Assembly (NCBI GenBank): GCA_033439765.1
Contig: JAULSN010000004.1
Location: forward strand, 3,110,001-3,174,000
From: Lasiosphaeria ovina
Lineage: Eukaryota > Ascomycota > Sordariomycetes > Sordariales > Lasiosphaeriaceae
Length of the DNA: 64,000 bases
Direction of reading: 5' to 3'
Shown here: piece by piece, positions 35,511 through 47,400 of the stretch
How the letters are laid out: each line of letters opens with the position of its first letter
Numbering within the stretch: position 1 is the stretch's first letter
Notes under the pieces: model-generated
What the model saw: the letters and a program-made list of their open reading frames with translations, nothing else
Database searches by the model: none
Told to the model about the DNA's origin: nothing
Program-made: the position numbers and the translations under genes

Positions 35511-36825
35511 TTCTCTTCTTTCCTTTTTTTTTGTCTTTTTATTTCATTCCGCCACTGCATCAAGGCAATGCAATGGCAGCAGCAGCGGCTTTCGGCCATG
35601 GGGGGAAAGAAAATCGGGCGGGGCATTGGGTTTGGCGTTTGGGCATATCACATACATATATACCAAGGAGACGAGGTTATAGACACAGAAAAGGAGAGAA
35701 AGCCTGGTGGCTGATGAGTCGTTTGTTGCACGGGGGGGGGGTTCATATCCATTCCACCCATCTTGTCACACGCCGTCCGCATACCGCGACAGAAGCGTAG
35801 GGCTCTGATCTTAAATCACGAACTATATTTATTTGCTGTCCAAGTCTGTGAATCCAAATTGGTCAGCCACTGAAGAGAAAATACAGCCTACCACAGGGCC
35901 ATGTTCTACGCAGTGAGAATGAGAAGGCTCTTTTTCATGCGTGCTGTGCAGGTGAGGAAATCGGTGTGTGGTTTGCAAGGTGTACTTAGTATAAATAGAC
36001 GTTGTGAGCCGTTCTTGGGTTTGCACTGAAAAGTCAAATCAAATGGAGATTCGCTTTCTATTCCCAAGCCATTTTCTGGCTTGGGAAGCAAAAAATGAGG
36101 GGATATTGAGACTTGACCCGAATGGCTCGATTGGTATCAGCTAATATATACATAGAAAGATGCGATAACATGTCTTGCTAGTAGTGCAGCGATGTGGCGA
36201 GCCACTGTTTGTTTTGTCCAATTGCTGACAGGGGGTGTGAGGGCGGACGACGTCAGCCAAAAATGTGACGACACCTCAACCACAAAAAACGCCATGGACC
36301 AGGCAAGGCTTCTCACCCTCACCAACCCGAGCTAGCAATCCCCTAGAACAAACCAATAGTTATATCGCAAAATTCTCTAGACCATTTTACCTCAGGCCGC
36401 TGGATCTTCTTAGACGAAATGCGACAAAGCTTGGTTTCGTACCGAAATCGTCAGTGGCGGCTTGCCGGCGCCTGCAAAAGCCCTTTGAAGCGACGCTTGA
36501 GGTCGTCACTCGAAATGTGACGTAAGAGAGGCCTTTCAACAATACGAACCGGCAGCTAAAGCGCGTCACTCAAATCTAACTTCTCCGACAACGCCAAAAT
36601 TTCCACCGTGATGTGATCACATATATCCCCCAGTCGCCGGTTTTCCTGTTTCACATCTGGGCAACGCTCTTTCATCCCTGAACGCCTTTTTGTCCCCTTA
36701 TTAATATGCTGTTGACAACTTTCGTGGCAGGCTACGAACCCCTCGTCTCCAGTGATGACGATATCGCACTAGGAGTGACAGGTTTTGAGCCTGGTCTTGA
36801 TCATTCCGTGCAGAATCTGTGGATT
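35511..36825. other. Convergent intergenic region with CRE-like sites
   Basis: These 1.3 kb separate the alb1 and bZIP 3' ends. They contain CRE-type motifs at 36249-36255 (GACGTCA), 36266-36270 (TGACG) and 36518-36525 (TGACGTAA), and a G10-type run at about 35741-35750. No gene was recognised. Confidence 0.55.
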
Positions 36826-37945
36826 TCATCCTCCAAATGTTGATTGCTCAGGACTGAATATTGTGTCAGGCATATGGTCATAGTTGATGCCCGGCTCTAT
36901 CTTGAGAGTGGGAGAACTGAGGCTGGGGAACCCGCCATCAGTGGGTGGCGTGTAGAGCGAAGGTCCTGAGAGTGTGAGTCTAGGAACCGACCACCACTGT
37001 CTGCGTCTCGTTTTCTTACTTACCGTTGGCGTAGGCCATACTGCCCTGTCTCTCCCTAGGGCCAATGCTATCAAACTGGACACCTTGCAGAGCTTGGTAG
37101 GCTGAGGCGATGCTGGGGTTTCGGCTGCTCGAAGAGCTGGTTGATATCCCAGACTGGCTAGCCTGGCCGAAGTTGGCGTTGGCGAATAACGGGCCGAAAA
37201 GCTCGTTGGAGGTTTGGACAAACCGCCTGGCCTCGTTGTTGAGCCACCGGTTAATGTTCGGGTCGTTGCACTTGGCGTGGGCCATCAAGTGATGCTTCAG
37301 GCCGCTGACCTCGCCAAGCAAGCCGTTATACTCCATCTGCAGGTGTGCGTGTTGCGCTTCGAGACCGATTTTGGTCTGCTCCAAGCTAGAAACATACTTC
37401 TTCTTCTTCTCTCGGCATTTGCTGGCAGCCACGCGGTTTCGCTCGAGGAACTTGTTCCTCTTGTGCTCGTCCTCCATGCCGGCCTCTTTCTTGGCTTTCC
37501 TCGACTTCTTCTTGGGCGGGTCCTGATCTAGTAGGGTGATGTCTGTCGACGCGCTGGCCGACGTTGTAGTCCTCTGCGAGCTCGACTTGCTGCTCGACGT
37601 TCTCCGAGTGAAGGGCCGGGACATGTCCATGGACAGGGCCTGCATCTGCATGTCTTCGTTCTCGCTTTCACCGCCGCACAGTCCGGGGTCGACAAACATT
37701 GGCCTGTGGTCAGCTGGCATAACTCCCATGTGCTCGGCAAAGCCGTCCCACGCGCATGGCCTCGATTCCAAGCCTCTATCGCCCGCGGACGTGGGCGAGC
37801 TGTCGAGACCTGTTTTCCCGCTGCACGGCTGGAACGACTGCATGGCGCCACCGCCGTCTACTGCTGCATCATGCTCTGGACTGTGGTAGGAGATTGGGTC
37901 TTCAAAGTCGATGCAGTCATTGAAGAAATGAGACGGCGTGTCCAT
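36826..37945 (-). CDS. ATF/CREB-type bZIP transcription factor
   Basis: DNA-binding stress/development regulator of the ATF/CREB class. Minus-strand exons are 37024-37945 and 36826-36965, giving 353 aa. The 58-base intron has GTAAGT and TCAG. The bZIP lies at about residues 162-225: basic region NKFLERNRVAASKCREKKKK with the invariant N..AA..CR, then a leucine zipper with Leu every seven residues (LEQTKIG, LEAQHAH, LQMEYNG, LLGEVSG, L). The segment HAKCNDPNINRWLNNEARRF after the zipper is typical of fungal Atf proteins. A basic KKKSRKAKK stretch at about 145-153 may be a nuclear signal. Skipping the splice would stop translation one residue after the intron start and lose the last 45 residues (SLYTPPTDGGFPSLSS...). 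I cannot tell AtfA from AtfB type. Confidence 0.9.
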
Positions 37946-39067
37946 TTCGCCTCATGTGGTCTCTTCCCTGCCCTCGACCGGCGAAGAGTCAGTGCCACCA
38001 GGCGTTGTTAGCAGCAACGAGAGCGACGGCGGCGCCGGGGCGGAGGAGTGAGGCTCGATTGTGTTTTGAGGGACGAGTCTATTTGGGGGTTTATGAGGGA
38101 GCCCAAGTGCTGTCCACTCGGGAAGCTACCATGGAGGCACCGGAGGTAAGCTCCGGGGCGACCTTGGAGCTGGGGCGGGAAGGACCGTGAGGCGGCGCAG
38201 CTGCCTCTTTTTCACCTCAACCTTTACGAAGGGGGAGGTCGGCCTTTTGGCGGCAGGCCTTTGGGTAGGTTGCTGTGGCTACGAACTTAGTCTGGCTGTT
38301 CGGGCAGGGCAAGAGAATGATGGAGAGCGACGGCGGCGGGGAGTGGAGGCTGGAGGCTGGAAGCTGGGGATGGGGGCGGAATTGACGACTTTCTAGTAAG
38401 AACATTGTCTACGCCGTTGTTGCAGCCGACGTTTGTTCGACATACCTTTTGGTTGTTTCGCGAGTTGTGTTGGGCCCTTTGGAGCGACGGCGCGGTTGCT
38501 TGTGTGGCGTGGACGTCGGCAGGGGTGGTGTGGTAGGTAGGACTGCCGCTTGCACGGGTGCGGCGACCCGGCTTACAAGCACTCGCGCGGTATGTCCTCG
38601 CCGCCCTCACCTTGGCTGGGGGGCGTCTCTTTTTTTGCGGGAATGCTGTGCAACAACGCCTATTCGCTCAAGCCCGTTGGAGAGTGTCGTGCATTCCTTT
38701 GTCGCGCGTTGGTGGGCGTGGGAGCGAGCTCGGGGTGGCAGCAAAGACGGCAAATCGCTCGATCCCGAGAGCTTTCTCTGGGTGGGCAGCCCGCTTCAGG
38801 ATTGGCGGATGCGTGAGGTATTCTTCTGGCTGATGTATGGCAAGCAAGTTTGTAGGGCAAAAAGGGAAGTCGAGAAGGAAAACGGAGGTGGACAGGCTGG
38901 GCGAACATGTCCTCCAGTCCGGAGCTGCAGGAGAAAAGGCTATGGAAATCAGGAATCAGGGCACAAGTCAAGCAAGGAAGCTATGCTGGCTCGGCCAGAC
39001 AAAGATGGCTTTCCACTGGATCGCACAGATGCGGCTGCGAGCTTTCAAGCTCAGGTGGGCATGGACA

Positions 39068-39117
39068 AGGGCAGCGGGCAGCGGGCAGCGGGCAGCGAGC
39101 AGCAAGCAGTGGGCAGT
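39068..39117. repeat. Tandem heptamer repeat, GGGCAGC-type
   Basis: About seven imperfect copies of GCAGCGG (later copies read GCAGCGA, GCAGCAA and GCAGTGG). A GAGGGCGAG-rich stretch follows directly. It is intergenic. Confidence 0.75.
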
Positions 39118-42026
39118 TGGCGAGCGAGGGCGAGGACGAGGGCGAGGAGGGCACTGGGAGGCGAATTGGGCAGCTAGCGAACAAGCTCAGCAAGCTTCCA
39201 AGTTGTGCAGCTTCTTCCCTGCCCCCCGCAGACGTGGTGCCTGGGTTCCTTGTGGACGATGGAAGGCGAGCGAGCACGCTTGCGGTACCTTAATACTAAG
39301 CAGCTTCGTCCAGGTCCGTCCTCTCATCAAACCCGAATGCTACTCGTGCGCGGGCAATTGCCCGGCCAGTTGCTAAGTAAGTGGAAGGTACTTACCTTAC
39401 CTTAGCCAGCAGTCATGCTTTTTGGCTTGCCGGCAGGCGCGACACAAGTCCGCCAGCCAGAACTGCCCCGCTGCTTCCTGCTAAATCGGCCTAAGAATTG
39501 TATCCATCTTCATGTTTCGTACAGTACATTCCTACCTCCGGTCCCAGGAGCCTACACAGAACTGGGGCGCCAGGAATATGCCCGGAGTGTATTCCACCGA
39601 TAGAGATCAGGGCAGCTCTGCTATGGCCGGCATTTCCGTCGAAAGCGATGGGAACCCCCGCATGGAAATGTTGCCAAATCCCATAGGTATAGGTGCCAAG
39701 GTTCCCGCTAACGGACAAGGTCCTCTCTCAACCCCACCTCGTCCGCCTTCCATCTTCCCTTCTCAACTGGAGCGGCACCTACCTACCTTCCAGATTCACA
39801 GGGCCTCCATTGCGAATGAGGCGAGGGGGCTGGACTGTGATGGGGGAGCTCGGCGCAAACTTTTCGCGCACGGCGAAGGGCGACATCTGGATGCATGCTT
39901 TATCGACGGGTGCCCAAGGAACCTCAGGTATCCGTGTCGATGGTGGAGGAGTCCATGGATGTGCAGTCGACTCCCTGCACAGAACCGTCAGCACCCAGCT
40001 GTGGAGCCCGCATGCACCGTCGATTGCCGGGGTGGGTTGGTGGGTCTCTAGCATTCCACTCTGCAAAGCAAGCCACGCTGGCCCACCAGGATCGGAATGG
40101 GTGTTTTCAAATGGCAGGGATCGGCAAACACGTGCCCAACGGGCGCTATGTCCAAATCTGCTTAGCTCTTGGTCGCCTTCTCCTTCTCTAACCTCACCAG
40201 TTCCGCGGGCAGTCTTCAACGTTCATCATCAGAGCCGCATGGCTCCGCGACACTTGGAACCGGCCTTGCTTTGCCCAGACATAGGTAGGGCTCGGTATTT
40301 TAAACCACGACCCATCGAGTAAACTACCATTCAGCAAAACTTAGCAGGAGGCTGAATTACGCCTACCTCTATCTTTTAACTTTTACCAATGTTGTTCTGC
40401 TCTGCAATGGATCTTCAATTGATCAACCCACCCCCCGTTGTGGGAGTGGCTGGAAGTTGGTTTCCCCAGACGCCAAACTGCAGAGATTACTCCACGTTTG
40501 CTGCGTCTTTAGACTTGTTGGATCATACGACTTTCGGGGTCCGTCCGCTGCAGCGTGAGAGAAAGCTGCCAGACTAGCTGCTCCGGCTTGGATATGCGCA
40601 TGGATATTTAGGCTGGCAGCCGCAGACCTCCAATGCAGTGCCGTACACGGCTCCACTCTAGCAGAGCGAGGTGAGCCGTGAATACTGGGTAGGTAAGCAT
40701 ATGCCCAGGGTGGTATAACCAAGGTACGTACCATAATCGTTGAAGGCCCTAGACTAGACCTACCTCACCGGGCCGCAGTCATGGAACCAGCTCCCGTCTT
40801 TAGCTCCCCGAGGGTCGATGCCTATTCATACAGCAGCCAAGCTTCTCCGATATAAAAGCCTCTCCACTGGGTCCTCGAAGGTTAAACTTGGTGGAACAAG
40901 AAGACCTCATCGGCTGCCTTGCCTTCTTGACCACGAAGGACATGAAAACGTGCGGCGACGAATAATCGCCGGAGCTCACCCAACCGGCACACACCCCTAG
41001 TCACCCCAGACAGACCAGTAGATCCAATAATGACTGTTCCGGAGGCCATGTATCAATACCCGGGCTATGGCGGCGGAGTTTGGAACTCTCAGCAGTGTCC
41101 TGGCTGGTTTATTTCCACAAAACGGTCGATCTTGCTGAGTTTTCACAGTTGGCGAAAAAGACACGGCTAAGGTAATCAGTTGAAGGTCATCTAAGATCTA
41201 GCACCAACCTTGCCGTGTTATTTACTCCACATCCCGCACAGATGCTCCTCGAGTTGAGACTCGTGGTTGCTCTGAAGTCTGAAGTCCATTCGGGGGTCCT
41301 TCAGGCGGCTGAAGCGCCAGGAGCATCTCTGCTAGTCTAGAGGCGGCACCTAGGGGCCTTGTTGGCCGAGACGGAGCCCATCTCCGAGAACAGCTTTTAG
41401 GTTTTGACAGGCGCTGGGGCTGGAGCGCGGTGCTCTTTTCCCCAGACCCGTCACTTACCTGCTGGTGTCCCGGGCTCTCAGGCCCACACACTGAACGGCG
41501 TTACGGCCGTAAGGTTTGAAGTTGTCCATGTCACTAATGTTATGGGCAGAGCACCACAATTCAAGAGATCGAGTTATGAGGGGTCCGTGGCGGCGCGTGA
41601 AAGGAGGGTCGGGTCAGAAAAGAGAACCCATGAAAATGTGCCTTTGTTGTTGTCGTCCGGGACATACCCAACCAAGCCTTCATACAACTCCAACCCCTTC
41701 AAAATAAGATGCATTCAGCCATCTAAAAGACATGTTGAGACTATCTGCCGCTCATTCAGATTCAAAACCCACTGTAATCAAAACCCATTCTTTTACTTCA
41801 CAACCCAAGGACTATCTTCCAAGTTGTACCTACTCAATGCCCAAGTGCCTGATCACCAAGAAGACGGGAACCTTATCCTCCCCGCACCCCGCAACTCTAG
41901 TGCTCTTCCCCACACGAAAACATACTCGTACAGTAACCTTAGGTAACATGTAAACCTTTGAATTCATCCCTCAAGCTAGTACGGTATCAAAGGCACCCAG
42001 AGACTAGCGGCCCGCGGTTGTACAGC

Positions 42027-42240
42027 ACGCGTCAAACTTTATTCAAAGAGTAACCTTACCTTACCTGTCTCACCTGAGGCCTCAGGTCACGGTATTACCA
42101 AGGTGTCATGCACTGTGGGTAACTGATTTGATACTGTTTGTCCATACTGTGCCGGAAAACTCGCACCCCCACTACCCCACCAGCCCTATCTAGCAGCTAG
42201 TAATTACTTTGACTTCTCCGCCATTCGGACGCGACGCGAC
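42027..42240 (+). promoter_or_regulatory. MCB-like boxes and a palindrome upstream of rfa3
   Basis: A perfect ACGCGT lies at 42027-42032 and two overlapping ACGCGA copies at 42229-42239, about 350 and 140 bases before the rfa3 start. ACGCGT is the MluI cell-cycle box bound by MBF, known to drive G1/S expression of replication genes in fungi. A perfect 16-base palindrome, ACCTGAGGCCTCAGGT, sits at 42072-42087. Function is inferred. Confidence 0.4.
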
Positions 42241-42375
42241 GTTGACGCACTTCAGCCAAGACTTCAAGTTGTCGTCCCGCTCACCTCAACATCTCACTTC
42301 ACCTCACCTCTCCCCCCAAAGCATCAAACAAAGTTGCTTCACCGTCTCTCGACTCATTCGGTTCGCGAATCAATC

Positions 42376-43255
42376 ATGGAGGCGTCTTCCACGGCGCGCA
42401 TCACCTGCAGCTATCTCGATTCCTACGTCGGCAAGAATGTCATCGTGGTGGGCAAGGTCGTGCAGATCCGCGGCGACGAGGCCGTTATCGACGCCGATGG
42501 CAACATCACGGCGCACCTGAACCGCGTAAGTCTCTTTTCCCCTTCTTTCCCCGCCACCTCTTTCTCCTTCTCCACGGATAAGGAAGACCAAGGAAGGGCT
42601 TCCAGCATCAACCCGTATCAGCACGGACATGCCAGTCAGGGAGCATGCATAAGTAGGCGTAGGATGGGTAAAGGAGGTGGCAGTATCACAGATACGCACA
42701 CGCACACGCACACTCCCCCAATGTACCACATACCTACTTGCCTACCTGCCTACCTGCATACCTGTCAACACAGACGCGGCATGGCACAGCAGCAGCCCAA
42801 CACGGACGCGGATGTATACACATCACGCACGCACGCACACGCACACACATATACACACAGGCACAGCGCTAACATGAATACTTTTCTTAATTTGTGGGCG
42901 AGCAGGAGTGTCACCTTGCGGCTGGCAACGGAGTGCAGATCATTGGGAAAGTCAACCCGGACCTGTCGGTTAAAGTCCTCAGTTCCCTTGACCTGGGCAC
43001 CAATGTCGGTTAGTAGTTTTTCCTCTTCATCACCATCAATCCTCCGTCTGCGCCCGAGTCCATCCCCGTCTCTCTCCAGCGGGGTTTCTTCCCTCCAATA
43101 GGCCAGAGCCTACCTTCTCTTGTTGTTGGCCGGATACATTTTGCAAACAGAGTAAAGAAGAAAAAGAGACTTAACAACACCCCGCAGATTTATCTCTTGC
43201 CAACCTCGTTGCCGAGGTTTCGCACCAGAATAAAGACATGTTTATATACGACTAA
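42376..43255 (+). CDS. rfa3: Replication protein A subunit 3 (Rfa3/RPA14)
   Basis: Smallest subunit of RPA, the single-stranded DNA-binding heterotrimer of replication and repair. Exons are 42376-42525, 42906-43008 and 43188-43255, giving 106 aa, a little shorter than yeast (122). It is a single OB fold: ITCSYLDSYVGKNVIVVGKV, AVIDADGNITAHLNR, then GNGVQIIGKVNPDLSVKVLS, and the C-terminal helix SLANLVAEVSHQNKDMFIYD. Intron 1 is long (380 bases) and full of CA and TACC-type simple repeats, with a CTAAC at about 42869. Intron 2 is 179 bases. The introns are large for such a small gene. MCB-like boxes upstream suggest S-phase control. Confidence 0.9.
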
Positions 43256-44268
43256 GGGCAAACGATGCATCGACCCAGAGGGAACTAGATAGACAAAGAG
43301 TTACTACTACAGTGATTCGTCTCGCGTAACACACTCACGGACTATACTAGTCTCTATCTATCTTGCTTTCTTTCTCCCACATTCCTACTACGTAGACAGA
43401 GCGAGTCAGAGTGGCAAAACAGATATCTGCCCGCTCCACTCACACCTGTCTTCTTCTTTCTGGCTACCAAGCTCAACTACCTACATTACTTGGGGAGGGA
43501 GGAGATACTCGGAGAATATAACGAGGCACACGACATATTCCTTGAGCAAGTCTACCTGCCTGAGGGCTTTCACTGTGGAAACATAAGTAGACGGCACAGC
43601 ACAGCACAGCATAGCAATAAAAGTGACCTCTGGTATGCCATTGTTATTGCCTCCTCTTCTTCACTACAGAATATCTAGGGAATGCTACCCATCAGTCCAT
43701 TCCTTTTCCATACGCACGCAGTATATACATCTATACACCACCACATCTGCGGTCCTCGATATCATTCCCATTTCCAATTTCGAATCAACTCTCCCGTTTT
43801 ATGCAACAGAGAAGAAGCACAAGAGCGGGAGGGAAAAGCGAAATCTAGGCAAGGTAGAAAGGTTAGAAAGCCGAAATTTGCTCGCCCATCTGTGATGTGA
43901 TGTGAAGTGATGTGACGTGATGTAATGCGGGGGTGACAGAAAAATAATAATAGATAGAAAAATAAATAGAAAAAAACAAAACAAAAGCCCAAAGATTTAG
44001 CCGCCGCTATTGGCCTGGCTGGCGGTGCTTCCCAAGTCATTTCCCCTCATAAACGCCCTGATCCGCAAAGACGGAAACTACAAAAGAGGTATGTGTGCTG
44101 TGTGTGTGTGTGGCATGCGGCCCACAGACAGCAATAGTCCGACCAAGGACGTTTCCTCTCCAAATCCTCCATACGTTCCCAGAACGCTGCTCCAGCTAGC
44201 TACCTACCCAGAGTGACAGGTGGAAATCCAACACAACAACGAAATAAAAATAAAAACAATCCCAGCAA

Positions 44269-44301
<33 letters not shown>

Positions 44302-44461
44302 CCGTCATCTGAAAATGCGAGTCGCAGTCGAGAACAGGATATAAGGGTCTGCTAGCTCTGTGGCTGGCGAACAACAACGCCAAGACACTCCGTATGCTGG
44401 CTGGTCGACGCGGCAAGGCAAAACGTAAAGCAAGAAGGTGCGCATTCGGCGACACGATGCT
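43256..44461. other. Convergent intergenic region with simple repeats
   Basis: These 1.2 kb between the rfa3 and GATA-protein 3' ends contain a GTGATGT-type repeat at about 43891-43925 and an (AAT)n run at about 44271-44299. No gene was recognised. Confidence 0.6.
44271..44299. repeat. (AAT)n microsatellite
   Basis: About nine AAT units, intergenic, about 160 bases past the end of the minus-strand GATA gene. Confidence 0.8.
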
Positions 44462-47400
44462 TCACGGCTCGGTGGATTCGTCGAGGCCATGAATTTCCTT
44501 GTCAATCTTATTAGCAATGAATTCAGCCCACATGTCGTCAGCGCTGGCACCCGAGAACCCCGCCAGCGAGCCTCCAAAGTTCAGGCCGCCGTGGTTCTTA
44601 AGCAGCGGTGGCGAGCTGGGCATGATCATGTCGGTGCTGAGGTAGTTGCCAAAGTCCAGGGCGCCGGGGCCGCCGAGGTGGATGCCATCGCTGTCCAGGT
44701 TCGGCAGGCTGCTGAGATCGATATCCACGAGTCCGTGGGACGGCGATCCGGCGGTGAAATCGTTGGCTTCGCTGAGCAGCTGGTTCAGCGTCGCTGTGAG
44801 GGGGGAGTCGATATGCACCATGTGCAAGTCATCCAACGCAAAGTGGGCGTGGAGGTGGGTGTTTCGAGGGCTCTTTCGCTTGCTCGCGCTGAACATCATG
44901 CCGTTTGAGGCTGATGATCGAGGCGTCTTGGATGGGGTTCTGTGAAGCTGGCCAAATATTTGGTCAGGCGACTTTGCTACCGTCCTGACGGTCCGAATCG
45001 ATCGTGAAATGCTCCTGGTAATGGGGCGATGACTCGGCGTCGGGCGTGTAGGCGTCTTGAACACTCCAGAGGATGCGGTCTTGGGAGGCGGTGTGGAATG
45101 GCGGTTAGGAGGTGTGCCGAATAGCTCTATCTCAAGATCGTCATGGTCGTCGTGGTCGTCGTGGTCGTCGTGGACTGGCGTACCGGGACACTTCGGTTCC
45201 GATCTTGTATTCTCCTTACCCGCGCCTGCGGACTTTTGCTCCTGTGAATTTGTGGTGGTTTGCACGACGTTAACTGCAAGCTCCCCAAGGACCTTGGGCA
45301 ATCCATCTTTTCTTGGTGATGGAAATAGTAGCCTTCGGGTGGTCCCGAGATCGTCCTCGACCGCGATGGGGCTGTCCGCAGTTCCACTACCCCTCGAGTG
45401 AGTCGATCCCGGCCCGCGCTGCCTTTGGGAGCCCCGCGAGTTTAAAATCATGCAATCCGGACTCTGGTTCTGTTCGTCGTCCTCTCTGGCAGCCATACTC
45501 TGCTGTCTCGATTCTGCTTCGTTTTCATAGCTGATTTCTTTTGGCGATTCTAGATCTGCTGGACCAATCGGGTCCGTCGTAAAGTACGCTTCCGAAGTCG
45601 GGTTTATCTGGGAATCGCTCTTGGTGCGCGCCTTTTTGGACTTCGAATTGCCCCCCTTGGCCTCGCGCTTTCTGCGAGGCTGGTTGAGCCGCGCGGCGTC
45701 TTTGTCCCATCTGTCTGACGGTCGGTGAGTCTTGAACTTCGCGAGCCAGATACCGCAAGCTAATCTTGTTAGATGAAAACCCTTCGGATGGTGTGTTATA
45801 GGCAGGGGGGGCTTACGATTGCAGAGGAGAGACTCGGTCCAAAGTTTCTTGTCATCCCTAGGGCCAAGATTCTTCTTCACAAGTTTGTACATTGTTGGTT
45901 TTCCGTCTGGGCCACGCTGCATCACATCGATCATGGTCACATATCCCGCTTTATCCGAGAATTCGTGAAAGCCCGGAACTCCCTTGTGCTCTTGTGTCCA
46001 GATTTTTCGCCACGTCGGGGTCTCGATGGCGCCGCAGTTGTTGCAGAAGGGAGGCATCTCTCCCTTCTCTATTGCGGTAATAAGCCGTTCCTTAATCGCG
46101 TACTTTTTTACCTGGTTCTTGTTATATCGGCCCGAATCTGCGTCGCTAATCAAGCAAGAGGACTCAGACACAGGTTCCCGACCCCGAGCTGTCGCCGTCT
46201 CTGCAGCAGCATTGGTTGCAGTGTCAGGCGGGGGCAGTGGAGCACCTCTTGAGGAAGGTCGCGAGGTCGGCGGGGCTGGCAGTGACAAGGTGATATCTCT
46301 TGCCGGCGGCTCTATAGTAGGCAGGATGGTGGCATCGCAGTCTTCTTGGATGGCGGCTAGCAGAGCAATCTGAGCATCTTCGTCCTCGGAACCCTGGGCT
46401 GATGCGGAGTTGGAGGGCAGAACTTGTTCCTTGGCCTGCTCCTGCTGAATTGTCTGTACAAGCAGCAGTGAGATTTCACTGTCGGAGAGGTCTTTGGGAC
46501 CAGCCGCCTCTTGCTGGATGACTTCTGGTTGAACATCCGGCTGTGGCAGGCGTGGCAGCTCTGGCTGGTGATCGGGATGTTCGGACTGCTCTGGTGGTTG
46601 TGGCTGCAGTAGCGCCTGTGGTTCCTGTGGTTGTTGGCACTCCGGTTCTGTGTCTTTTTCTAGCGTCTTGGGGTTGGGCGCAGTATGAGATCTCTTGAGT
46701 GGTCTGTTATTCTTCTTCGCAGCGGGCGGCGGAGCCGAAACCGAAGTAGGCGGTCTATTCAGCGTTTTAACCTTCCCCGCCGGATTGAAGATGCTTGTTA
46801 TGGGCAGCAGCTCAGGGGGTCCTGGGTTTTCCTCCCGGAATGGAAATTTTGTGGGCTGCTGTGGTTCGGCGAGACTTTCCTTCCGGTTGGTGGGCTTGCT
46901 CGTCGGCGGCAGGGTAGCTGAGATTGGATCCTGCATTGGCCTAGGCAGCTCTTGCATCTGACCCCGTGGGAAATCTCGCATGAGGTCGTCGTCATCAAAG
47001 AGGTCGTCAATGCCTCCACTCATGAATCCAGAATCAACCTGCGACAGGGGCATAGTCGGAAGAACGGGGCTCGAAGCCAAAGGGCTGGAATGCATGTAGG
47101 CACCGGTCCGCGGAACGGGAGGCGATGATCCCAGGTCAGCTGGGCTATCTGCAGGCGTGTATGACTGGTCCGGCGATGGAGCATTGGACTCCGCTGGAGA
47201 CTGCGCATCCTGGCTAAAGCTCCTGGACAATGACGTCTGACCAGATGTCGACTGGTACAGCGGGACACCATCCACTTCGACCACAGAGTCCGACCTCGTT
47301 TTCATGTCGAGGAGTCTCCTCTTTTGTTGCTTCTGCATCGGCGGGCCGTCCGGGATCGGAGTCGGAGCACGAGGGATGTCTTGGAGGCGATTCGCAGCAG

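Larger units (their letters stand above)
37946..42375. other. Long gene-free region between bZIP gene and rfa3
   Basis: This is the longest stretch without a recognised gene (4.4 kb), between two divergent starts. It contains a heptamer repeat at about 39068-39117, TACCTTACCTTA-type tracts (39388-39405 and 42053-42066), a 16-base palindrome at 42072-42087 and MCB-like boxes near rfa3. Frames of up to 242 codons exist (for example 38449-39177 on plus and 39693-40322 on plus), but their products look like translated GC-rich noise. A diverged or non-coding gene cannot be excluded. Confidence 0.5.

Noticed and set aside
38449..39177. 242-codon plus-strand frame and overlapping frames
   Set aside because: It spans the heptamer repeat and GC-rich sequence, with no domain, no splice partner and unlikely composition.
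39693..40322. 209-codon plus-strand frame
   Set aside because: No recognisable motif or splice support. Kept only as part of the gene-free interval note.
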